From Bacteroidota bacterium (GTDB taxonomy: Bacteria; Bacteroidota; Bacteroidia; Flavobacteriales_D; Crocinitomicaceae): 48,121 bases of DNA. Below are positions 35,716 through 43,482 of this stretch, in pieces. Within the stretch, counting starts at the first letter, position 1, and each line of letters opens with the position of its first letter. The notes beneath the pieces were generated by a model. That model had not been told where the DNA came from and made no database searches. It saw only the letters and a list, made by a program, of their open reading frames with translations. The DNA lies in the NCBI GenBank assembly GCA_024280155.1, contig JAJRQQ010000067.1, forward strand, positions 1 through 48,121, written 5' to 3'. The position numbers and the translations under genes were made by a program.

Positions 35716-35723
35716 TAGATTTG
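35716..35723 (+). promoter_or_regulatory. -7 box TAGATTTG for the ureohydrolase-like gene
   Basis: Exact TAnnTTTG, 17 bp before the ATG at 35741. Only TTG far upstream (31 bp spacer), so the -33 element is weak. Confidence 0.45.
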
Positions 35724-35740
35724 GGGAAATATTCATTAAA

Positions 35741-36888
35741 ATGAAAGATATTTCTATTTATTTCAAGCCTGTAGATACAAAGAGTTTAGAGGATAAACAG
35801 GATTTACTTGAATTCTCTCAAGTGCACACTGAAGATAATTTCCCGACAATAGATGGTAAAGGAGTAGCACTTATCTATGTTCCAGAATTTCGAGGTAAAA
35901 AAAGAGAATCTTCTGACGTAGATGTTTTTAGAAAGTCATTCTATCAATTGTCAAGAGGGGATCATTGGAACTTCTCTCTGTATGATTTAGGGACGATTCA
36001 ACCTGGTAAAACAATTGAAGATACCTACTTTGCTCTTTCTCAAGTCATTTCTGAACTGGCAAAAAAAATGTAATTCCATTTGTTATTGGGGGGAGTCACG
36101 ATTTAACAATCGCTTGTTATCGAGGTTTTGAAAGTCAGGAACAAATGATAAATATTTGCTCAATTGACAACACTCTTGATATTGGTGACCCGAATAAAGA
36201 GGTAGAATCTAATGGTTTTATTAGTCATCTTTTGATGCAACGTCCTTGCTATTTATTTAATTATACAACGATTGGGGTTCAAAGACCTTTTACACAGAAG
36301 AAAGACCTTGAGCTTTTTGAAAAGCTATATTTCGATGTTTGTCGTCTAGGGGAGGTGAATGATGATTATAGAGTTGTAGAACCTTTTATTCGAAATTCAG
36401 ATGTATTGACGATTGATTTTAAATCGATCAAATCGAGTGATACAGATGCTAATTTTTATTTTAATCCAAACGGAATAAGTGCTTCGCAAATTTGTCAGAT
36501 TGCAAAATATGCAGGATTGAGTGATAAAATGTCTTGTGCTGGTATTTTTGATATTGCCCAAAAGGAATTGTCACCTTCGTCTGGTTTGATCGCTCAAATT
36601 GTTTGGTATTTCATTGATGGTGTCTCTCAGAGAGTAGGAGATTTCCCTATTGGAACGAAGAAAAATTATACGAAATTCCTTGTAAATCTAGAAGATTTCG
36701 AGGATGACTTAGTGTTTTATAAAAGTGATAAATCTCAACGATGGTGGATGGAAGTACAATACACTCCTTCGAATGGCAGTAAATATGACCGGCATTACAT
36801 GGTTCCGTGTGGTAAAGATGATTATGACAAGGCTTTAAAGAACGTTATTCCAGATTTGTGGTGGAAAACAATTAAAAAGTTAGATTAA
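35741..36888 (+). pseudogene. Ureohydrolase (arginase/formimidoylglutamase)-like gene with -1 frameshift
   Basis: Two frames together encode a 382-aa ureohydrolase-fold protein if one base is added. The first (35741-36073) stops at TAA just after an A8 tract (36061-36068); a ninth A would join ...SELAKKN to VIPFVIGGSHDLTIACYRG and on to the end at 36888. Arginase-type motifs are partly recognisable: GGSHD (motif 1, His about 120) and SIDNTLDIGD (about 141-150) where active enzymes have DAHxD, so the His ligand is Thr; LTIDFKSIKSSD where active enzymes have SxDxD, so the second Asp is Lys. It is thus probably non-catalytic even if full-length. It lies between topA and porP-gldKLMN. The frameshift may be real decay, tract slippage during expression, or a homopolymer sequencing error. 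Confidence 0.8.
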
Positions 36889-36895
36889 ATGTAGT

Positions 36896-36912
36896 TGTAA
36901 AACGGTTTTACA
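36896..36912. promoter_or_regulatory. 17-bp perfect palindrome upstream of porP
   Basis: TGTAAAACGGTTTTACA, two 8-bp arms around a central G, begins 8 bp past the ureohydrolase-like stop codon and 130 bp before porP. There is no T run after it, so it may be an operator as well as a weak transcript-end hairpin. Confidence 0.35.
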
Positions 36913-37041
36913 TCGAATCCTAGAATGGAATAAAAATAAAAAAAAGAGGAATTAAATTTCTATTTTAGAATAATTATAGCTATTTTGGTCGCCTAATAAG
37001 TGTGTTTTTTAACGAAAACCTAATTTAATTTAGATGATTTT

Positions 37042-37971
37042 ATGAAAAAAAATTACCTAGTATTGTTATTGTTGTTGATGTTGGGAGGTTCTTCCTTTTC
37101 TCAGCAAGACAAACTGTTAACACATTTTATGTACGATAAGATGAGCTTGAATCCAGGTGAAGCAGGAATTGATGATGGGATTTGTGGTGTATTGATGTAT
37201 CGTAATCAATGGGATAAAGTGAATGGAGCTCCAAATTCAGTTCTTTTAAATGTTGAGGCTAATTTGTCGAGATATATCCCTGTTAATGTCGGTGTTTCTT
37301 TTTACCATGATGAAATTGGTTTCAATCGACAGAATAACGTGTTGTTAAATATTTCATACCCCTTAGAATTAGGAGGGGTAGGTACTTTAGGTATTGGAGT
37401 TGGAGTTGGTTTAATGAATTTTTCGATGAGTCCTGACTGGGTACCACCAACAACAATCATTGATCCAACATTACCTGTCGGGTACGTGTCAAATAATTTG
37501 GATTTGAATTTCGGATTATACTTAAAAGGAAAGAATGATTTTTATGCGGGATTATCATCTACGCACCTAACAGAATCTTTATTTACTTCAAAAGGACTTA
37601 ATGTAACGACATATAACTCTCGACGTCATTACTATGCTATGGGTGGTAAAACTTTTAGAGGAATTGGACCTGGTGATATTGAGACGAATGTATTAATAAG
37701 AACTGATTTATTGAAAATGTCAGCAGATATTAATGCAAGGTATTTATGGAAGAACATTGCGTACGGTGGTTTGACTTACCGTACTTCTGATGCAATCGCT
37801 ATTATGTTAGGGTATATTCCTGTTGAAAATTTAACCATAGGTTATTCGTATGATATTACGATCAATCGTTTGGCTGGAGTTTCAAGAGGGACTCATGAGA
37901 TTTTGGTGAAGTATTGTTACATCTTACCTCCAGTTCCGATTCAGAAATCGAAACATCCTAGGTGGTTGTAA
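37042..37971 (+). CDS. porP: PorP/SprF-family T9SS outer-membrane protein
   Basis: 309-aa outer-membrane beta-barrel-type protein of the type IX secretion machinery. Signal peptide about 1-20 (MKKNYLVLLLLLMLGGSSFS), then the family opening LLTHFMYDKMSLNPGEAG (N-P-A/G-type motif), YRNQWDKVNGAP, and repeated amphipathic strands (LGIGVGVGLMNFS, DLNFGLYLKGKNDFYAGLSS) to a C-terminal strand EILVKYCYI. PorP anchors PorK/GldK rings in Porphyromonas; SprF paralogues serve individual cargo. Its place directly before gldKLMN matches the porPKLMN order of Porphyromonas, which is why I use the symbol. Many paralogues exist per genome, so PorP against SprF is inferred from context. Confidence 0.88.
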   Translation: MKKNYLVLLLLLMLGGSSFSQQDKLLTHFMYDKMSLNPGEAGIDDGICGVLMYRNQWDKVNGAPNSVLLNVEANLSRYIPVNVGVSFYHDEIGFNRQNNVLLNISYPLELGGVGTLGIGVGVGLMNFSMSPDWVPPTTIIDPTLPVGYVSNNLDLNFGLYLKGKNDFYAGLSSTHLTESLFTSKGLNVTTYNSRRHYYAMGGKTFRGIGPGDIETNVLIRTDLLKMSADINARYLWKNIAYGGLTYRTSDAIAIMLGYIPVENLTIGYSYDITINRLAGVSRGTHEILVKYCYILPPVPIQKSKHPRWL

Positions 37972-38085
37972 TTGAAGTTGTTAAATAAAAAATGTAACCT
38001 TTAAGGTAGACAATCCGTTATATTGTAGAATTGAGATCCTGTAAGTAAGTTAATCTAGATGTCCGGAAGAATAAAAAGAGGTAGA

Positions 38086-39633
38086 ATGAAAAAAATATTG
38101 TTATTTGCTATTATTGGAGTGGTGCTCGCATCGTGTAGTTCACGAACTGGTGAGTTGACAGGTGCTTTAGGGCGCCCTATGTATCATCCACAGATTCCTT
38201 TAGGAATGGTTTATATTCCATCTGGTTCATACCAAATGGGAGAGAATGATGGGGATATGCCGTTTTTACATCAAACAAGAGCTAAAACTGTTTCAGTTCA
38301 AGCTTTTTACATTGATCAAACGGAGATTTCGAACAATGAATATCGCCAATTCGTTGAATGGGTGAGAGATTCTATTGCGCGTGATAAAATTTATTACGGA
38401 ATGGAAGAAGATGATGATGCAAGTCGTTTCATTAACTACCAAGAAGAATATTTTGATGAAGGTGCTCTTGAGTATGTAGAGTATGATGCATCTGATCGTG
38501 AATTAAATAGAGAGGTGTTCTCTTTAAATTGGGACAGAGCATTTTCATATGCTGACCCTCAATTGATTCCATTACTAGCTGATATGTACTATCCTCAACC
38601 ACAACGTTTTTATAAGCGTCGTGAAATTGATATTCGTAGATTGATGTTTAGATACTACTGGATTGATTTAGTTGCTGCTTCTAAACGTGGTCGAATTAAT
38701 ATTACTCCAAATGGATATGATAACCAAGGGGTGAAAATTGTTGATGAACACAGAGTGCTAGAGTCAGCCCCTCATCCTTTTTCTGGTGAAGATCAAGGTC
38801 ATGATCTTGATTTGAGTAATGGTATTAATAAGAAAGGACAATCGAATGCGATACGTGGACATGAAAATCGTCAACGTTTCATTATAGATGAAACAATAAA
38901 CGTTTACCCAGATACTTTATGTTGGGTACGTGACTTTACGTATTCTTTCCATGATCCAATGACGAATATGTACTTCTGGCATCCTGCTTATGATAACTAC
39001 CCAGTAGTTGGAGTAACATGGACACAAACTAAAGCATTTTCAATTTGGAGAACTCAATTGTTAAATAGCTGGTTAGTTGCCATGGGAGATTTGTTTGTTA
39101 ATGATTTCCGTTTACCAAACGAGTCTGAATGGGAAAGAGCATCGCGTGGTAATCTTCAATTGTCTCAATACCCATGGGGTGGACCTTATATTCGTAATGA
39201 ATCAGGTTGTTTCCTAGGTAACTTTAAACCAATGAGAGGACGATATTTTGAAGATGGAGGTTTTCATACGGTTAAAGTCTTTTCATACAATCCAAATGGT
39301 TGGGGATTATATTGTATGGCTGGTAATGTTGCAGAATGGACTGAGACAGCTTACGATGAGTCAATGTATGAGTTTTCACATGATTTAAATAGTGATTATA
39401 GATATGATGCGATGGATTGGGATCCACCATCAATGAAACGTAAAGTAATTAGAGGTGGCTCATGGAAAGACATTGGATACTTCTTAAGAAATTCTACTCG
39501 TACATACGAGTATCAAGATACAGCCAAGTCTTACGTTGGTTATAGAAACGTAATGACACACCTTGGTCGTGGTGGGAAAGATTTCACTAAGGAAGGTGGC
39601 GAAGAAATTCGAAGCGATATTCAATTGCGCTAA
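38086..39633 (+). CDS. gldK: T9SS ring lipoprotein GldK
   Basis: Outer-membrane lipoprotein that, with GldN, forms the periplasmic ring of the T9SS. Lipoprotein signal MKKILLFAIIGVVLASC (Cys17). The body is a formylglycine-generating-enzyme (FGE/SUMF) fold: LGMVYIPSGSYQMG, IDQTEISNNEYRQF, YPVVGVTWTQTKAFSIWR, FRLPNESEWERASRG and MAGNVAEWTETAY, closing VIRGGSWKDIG. An insertion of roughly 150 residues (YFDEGALEYVEYDASDRE to the QRFIIDE region) is also typical of GldK. Start 38086 is chosen because it gives a compact signal peptide and has AGAGGTAG-like purines just upstream (AAAAAGAGGTAGA); the ATG at 38059 adds nine residues. 515 aa. Second of the five-gene cluster. Confidence 0.95.
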   Translation: MKKILLFAIIGVVLASCSSRTGELTGALGRPMYHPQIPLGMVYIPSGSYQMGENDGDMPFLHQTRAKTVSVQAFYIDQTEISNNEYRQFVEWVRDSIARDKIYYGMEEDDDASRFINYQEEYFDEGALEYVEYDASDRELNREVFSLNWDRAFSYADPQLIPLLADMYYPQPQRFYKRREIDIRRLMFRYYWIDLVAASKRGRINITPNGYDNQGVKIVDEHRVLESAPHPFSGEDQGHDLDLSNGINKKGQSNAIRGHENRQRFIIDETINVYPDTLCWVRDFTYSFHDPMTNMYFWHPAYDNYPVVGVTWTQTKAFSIWRTQLLNSWLVAMGDLFVNDFRLPNESEWERASRGNLQLSQYPWGGPYIRNESGCFLGNFKPMRGRYFEDGGFHTVKVFSYNPNGWGLYCMAGNVAEWTETAYDESMYEFSHDLNSDYRYDAMDWDPPSMKRKVIRGGSWKDIGYFLRNSTRTYEYQDTAKSYVGYRNVMTHLGRGGKDFTKEGGEEIRSDIQLR

Positions 39634-39682
39634 GAATAAACAACAAACAATTATTTAATTAAACCAAAAAAACTAGAAAATT

Positions 39683-40495
39683 ATGAAAATTGGAGGTAAA
39701 GCATGGAAAAATTTTATGGCGAAATTGTACGGTATTGGTGCAGCAGTTGTAATTATTGGAGCGTTATTTAAAATTATGCACTGGCCTTTTGCAGGTCCAA
39801 TGTTAGTAGCAGGATTAGGAACGGAAGCTTTTATCTTCTTCTTCTCAGCCTTTGAACCGATTCACGAAGATCCGAATTGGGAACTTGTTTACCCAGAGCT
39901 AGCTCTTGGACATCAAGATGAGTTTGATCAAGATGCTATCGCTACACGTGGTGGACGAGGTGGTTCAGGAACTGGAATTACTGAGAAATTAGACGAAATG
40001 CTTGAAGAAGCTAAAATAGATGGAGAATTACTTGAACGTTTAGGTGACGGTATGAGAGCACTTGGTGAGAATGCTGCACAGTTAAAAGGTGTAACTTCTG
40101 CTGTTGCTGCGACAGATTCTTATGTGAACAGCTTACAAGCTGCTTCTGATAAGGTGTCTAAATTATCTGATGCTTACGAACAAGCTTCAGTATCTATTTC
40201 AGGAATGACTTCTTCTCAGTCGGAAGGTGAGTCTTTTGGAGAGCAAATGCAAAAAGTTTCTAAAAACTTATCTGCTTTGAATAATGTGTATGAACTTCAA
40301 TTGAAAGGTTCTTCTGCTCATTTAGAGGCTACAGAGAAATTCCAAGGACAAGTTACTGACATGATGAAAAATCTTTCTGATTCTGTAGAAGATACTAGAT
40401 TATACAAAGAGAATATGTCTATGTTGTCTAGAAACTTAACAGACTTGAATGCTGTTTACGGTAACATGTTAAAAGCAATGACAATAACGAAGTAA
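39683..40495 (+). CDS. gldL: T9SS/gliding motor protein GldL
   Basis: Inner-membrane stator of the proton-driven GldLM motor. Two transmembrane helices at residues about 16-33 and 38-58 carry the conserved-looking KIMHWPFAGPM between them and a membrane Glu (GTEAF, about 48), the likely proton-coupling residue. The rest is a cytoplasmic coiled, Ser/Asn/Leu-rich region (about 100-270) with heptad-like pattern. At 270 aa it is longer than the about 215 aa I recall for Flavobacterium johnsoniae GldL. Lies 49 bp after gldK. Confidence 0.95.
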   Translation: MKIGGKAWKNFMAKLYGIGAAVVIIGALFKIMHWPFAGPMLVAGLGTEAFIFFFSAFEPIHEDPNWELVYPELALGHQDEFDQDAIATRGGRGGSGTGITEKLDEMLEEAKIDGELLERLGDGMRALGENAAQLKGVTSAVAATDSYVNSLQAASDKVSKLSDAYEQASVSISGMTSSQSEGESFGEQMQKVSKNLSALNNVYELQLKGSSAHLEATEKFQGQVTDMMKNLSDSVEDTRLYKENMSMLSRNLTDLNAVYGNMLKAMTITK

Positions 40496-40558
40496 GAGTT
40501 TAAATACTTTTATTTGTTATCAATTTTTTAATTTTAAACACATTTAATATATTAAATT

Positions 40559-42328
40559 ATGTCAGGAGGAAAAGAACCCCCAAGGCAGAAGATGATTGGT
40601 ATGATGTACCTTGTACTCACCGCACTTCTAGCTTTGAACGTATCTAAATCTATCCTTGATGCATTCGTTGCAATTGAGGAAAATACACAAAAAGGCAATA
40701 TTGTTCAGTTTTTTAGAGGAACGAATTTTATTTCAGATGTAAATGAAGAAATTTCTACTTCACAAAAAGATGCTGAAAATAAAGCGAAACTAGAAAAATT
40801 GAAATTTGTTTATAAGCAAATGGAAGCCATCGATGTTGAAGCATCTAAGATGATTAAAGAAATCGATGAGTTGAAAATTGAAATTCTTAAAGAAAGTGGA
40901 GAAGCTGTTGAGGAAACAAAAGATAAAGACGAAGAAGTAATTCTTTGGACTGAATTTGACGCTGAGACTCCTTCTTTACCAATACGTATGAATTTAATGG
41001 CAGTTCAAGCCAAAGATCAATACGATATTCCAATGCATGTTATTATTGGTGAGAATATTAAAAAACCTTCAGGTAAAGGGATCACTTTATGGAATAATTT
41101 CAATAATTATAGAAATCGTCTCGTTGAAATGATCGGTACTTACGACATGAATGGTAAAAAATTCGTCGTTGAAAACTTGAAAACGATTAATGAATTTGAT
41201 TCTAATATGGATCTTCAAAAGAAAGTTGAAGACATGATTAAAGGAATGAAAAATATTAATAAAAACGAAGATGAACAAGCAATGATTGAATTGTACATCA
41301 TGATGACGAAAAAAGAAAAAGGTGAAGTACACGGTACAAAAGATGTTCATTGGATTGGACAAACTTTTGATCACTCTCCTTTAGTTGCTGCAATAGCATC
41401 TTTATCATCATTACAACAAGATGTTCTTTCTGCACGTGCTTTCGCTTTGAACCATTGGAAATCTACAGTTTCTACGGGTGAATATAGCTTCAATAAAGTG
41501 ATGCCACTTGCTTACGGACCAGTTGTTGCCAATTCTGGTGATTCAATTACTCTACAAGTGATGATGGCTGCTTATGATTCTGATAACCAACCTGTTGTTA
41601 CTGTTGATGGAATGGAAGGAGTTAATATTACTTATCCAGGGAATGGTCAAGGTCTTGTGAAATTAACAGCTGGAGGAACAACAATGTCTTTAAAAGGTAC
41701 TGTTGCGATTCGTAAAAAGTCAGGTGCAACTAAAAAAGTAAACTGGGAGCATGAAATTATTATCATGAAACCTTCTGGTTCTATCGAATTACCTGAAATG
41801 AACATGTTATACAGAGGTTATCCGAACAAAGTTCAAGCAACTGCTTCTGGTTATGACCAAACTTTTTTAGGAGGTACAGGTGTATCAATTTCTAAGAATG
41901 GAAGCGAAGGTTGGATTGTTAAACCGACAGGTCGTGGAAAAGAAGCATATTTAACTGTTACAGGTAAGAATTCGGCAACTGGTCAATCTAAACAGTTGAA
42001 AAAAGTAAAATATAGAGTGAGATCTTTGCCTAAACCAGATATCTTTTGGGGTAATATCGCTGATGGAGGAAAAGGAAATAAAAGTAATACTCGTTTGTTT
42101 GCAAAATATCCACCAGAAATTCCTTTAAATGCTACGTTTCAAATTGTTTCTTGGAAATGTATTGTACCTGGACAACGTAGTAAACCAAAACAAGGTACAG
42201 GTTCAAATATATCGTCTGCTAGATCAGCAATTAATCAAGCTAAACCTGGTTCAATGATTACGTTTATGTGTAAAGTTAAAGGTCCAGATGGAGTAGTTAG
42301 AAAAAAGTCGGCTACATTTAAAATTTAA
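40559..42328 (+). CDS. gldM: T9SS/gliding motor protein GldM
   Basis: Single-pass shaft protein of the GldLM motor. The short N-terminus (SGGKEPPRQKMIGMMYLVLT) leads into one transmembrane helix (about 13-34) followed by VSKSILDAFVAIEE. A long helical periplasmic domain (about 40-300) is followed by three to four Ig-like beta domains to the C-terminus (e.g. VMPLAYGPVVANSGD, SGSIELPEMNMLYRG, LPKPDIFWG), which contact the GldKN ring. 589 aa, longer than the about 515 aa typical of F. johnsoniae. No signal peptide cleavage is expected. Lies 63 bp after gldL. Confidence 0.96.
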   Translation: MSGGKEPPRQKMIGMMYLVLTALLALNVSKSILDAFVAIEENTQKGNIVQFFRGTNFISDVNEEISTSQKDAENKAKLEKLKFVYKQMEAIDVEASKMIKEIDELKIEILKESGEAVEETKDKDEEVILWTEFDAETPSLPIRMNLMAVQAKDQYDIPMHVIIGENIKKPSGKGITLWNNFNNYRNRLVEMIGTYDMNGKKFVVENLKTINEFDSNMDLQKKVEDMIKGMKNINKNEDEQAMIELYIMMTKKEKGEVHGTKDVHWIGQTFDHSPLVAAIASLSSLQQDVLSARAFALNHWKSTVSTGEYSFNKVMPLAYGPVVANSGDSITLQVMMAAYDSDNQPVVTVDGMEGVNITYPGNGQGLVKLTAGGTTMSLKGTVAIRKKSGATKKVNWEHEIIIMKPSGSIELPEMNMLYRGYPNKVQATASGYDQTFLGGTGVSISKNGSEGWIVKPTGRGKEAYLTVTGKNSATGQSKQLKKVKYRVRSLPKPDIFWGNIADGGKGNKSNTRLFAKYPPEIPLNATFQIVSWKCIVPGQRSKPKQGTGSNISSARSAINQAKPGSMITFMCKVKGPDGVVRKKSATFKI

Positions 42329-42339
42329 TTATAAGGATT

Positions 42340-43374
42340 ATGAGAAAGTTAATTTATTCATTTATTGCAGTAACCTTAATTGGTTCTTCTACTGCATTGG
42401 CACAACCGGAAGGTATTAATGGTGGACCTGTAAATGTACCTACTGAAGGTATTATTGATGGGGTATTCATTCAAGAACACATTCCGACCAAAAGAATGAT
42501 TCCTTACGAGCACGTAAGAGAAGCAGATGTTATTTGGAGTAAACGTGTATTTGAATACATTGACTTACGTGAAAAAATCAATCACCCGCTTTATTTTCCA
42601 ATGGATAATATATTTGAAGGTGAAAATGGCGAAGAATGGGTTAAAAATGGAACTCGTTGGAGTCTTTGGACGGTTATTCGTACGCATGTCATGAATGGCG
42701 ACTTGAGAGTTTTTTCACCTTTTAATCCTATTCTTGAGACTAGCTTAGATGGGTATCAATTAAAATATCCTGTGGATCCTGAACCTGGAATGAATTATCA
42801 TACTGATTCAAACTTTCGTGAGATTATGAATTATTCTTACTTAGCGACTCTAGGTCCTGAAAGTGATCAGGCTTTGGCCGATATGTATGGTGATGATTCT
42901 ATTCGAGTTAACCCAGACGGTTCTATAGAAGAGGTTTATCCACCTCAAGAAGTTTTTATGTACACTTCAAAAGATATCATTCAATACAGAATAAAGGAAG
43001 ATTGGTTTATTGACAAAGAACGCTCTGTTCTTGATGTTCGTATCATTGCTTTAGCTCCTGTAGTTTACGATGTTGAAGAAGATTCTCAAGGAAATAAAAG
43101 TATTTCTGGTATGAAAGAATTATTCTGGTTATACTTCCCACATTGTCGTTTTGTATTTAACAATTACTTTGTTTACAATACGAAGAATGACGCTCAGTGG
43201 ATGAGTTTTGACGATGTATTCTGGAAACGTAGATTCAATTCAGTTATCTATAAAACGAGTAACGTTTACGATCGTAAGATTGAATCGTATCAAGTTGGTG
43301 CTGATGCTTTGTATGAATCGCAAGCAATACGTAATGAGATTAGAAATATTGAACACGATGTTTGGTCGTTCTAA
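42340..43374 (+). CDS. gldN: T9SS ring protein GldN
   Basis: Secreted periplasmic ring partner of GldK. Signal peptide 1-22 (MRKLIYSFIAVTLIGSSTALA, then QPEG). The mature domain contains DADVIWSKRVFEYIDLREKIN-like text (EADVIWSKRVFEYIDLREK), MDNIFEGENGEEW, VFMYTSKDIIQYRIKEDWF, VLDVRIIALAPV and ELFWLYFPHCRF, all usual GldN/PorN blocks. 344 aa. Starts 11 bp after gldM, and ends the cluster before a strong terminator. Confidence 0.96.
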   Translation: MRKLIYSFIAVTLIGSSTALAQPEGINGGPVNVPTEGIIDGVFIQEHIPTKRMIPYEHVREADVIWSKRVFEYIDLREKINHPLYFPMDNIFEGENGEEWVKNGTRWSLWTVIRTHVMNGDLRVFSPFNPILETSLDGYQLKYPVDPEPGMNYHTDSNFREIMNYSYLATLGPESDQALADMYGDDSIRVNPDGSIEEVYPPQEVFMYTSKDIIQYRIKEDWFIDKERSVLDVRIIALAPVVYDVEEDSQGNKSISGMKELFWLYFPHCRFVFNNYFVYNTKNDAQWMSFDDVFWKRRFNSVIYKTSNVYDRKIESYQVGADALYESQAIRNEIRNIEHDVWSF

Positions 43375-43396
43375 TTGATTTTAGATAAAAATATAT

Positions 43397-43428
43397 AAAG
43401 CCCTTTGGAAACAAAGGGCTTTTTTTTT
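43397..43428 (+). terminator. Intrinsic terminator of porP-gldKLMN
   Basis: 11-bp perfect stem (43397-43407 with 43412-43422, arm AAAGCCCTTTG), GAAA loop and a T8 tract. It lies 22 bp after the gldN stop codon. Confidence 0.93.
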
Positions 43429-43471
43429 GACATTTTTTTAGTTAATTATATCCAACTAATTAAGTTAAAAT

Positions 43472-43479
43472 TATCTTTG
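43472..43479 (+). promoter_or_regulatory. -7 box TATCTTTG abutting the ABC-F start
   Basis: Exact TAnnTTTG that ends 3 nt before the ATG at 43483, so transcription would begin on or beside the start codon. It also argues against the ATG at 43405, which lies inside the gldN terminator. Confidence 0.5.
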
Positions 43480-43482
43480 CAC

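Noticed and set aside
43405-43482. N-terminal extension of the ABC-F protein
   Set aside because: It begins inside the gldN terminator and covers the -7 box.
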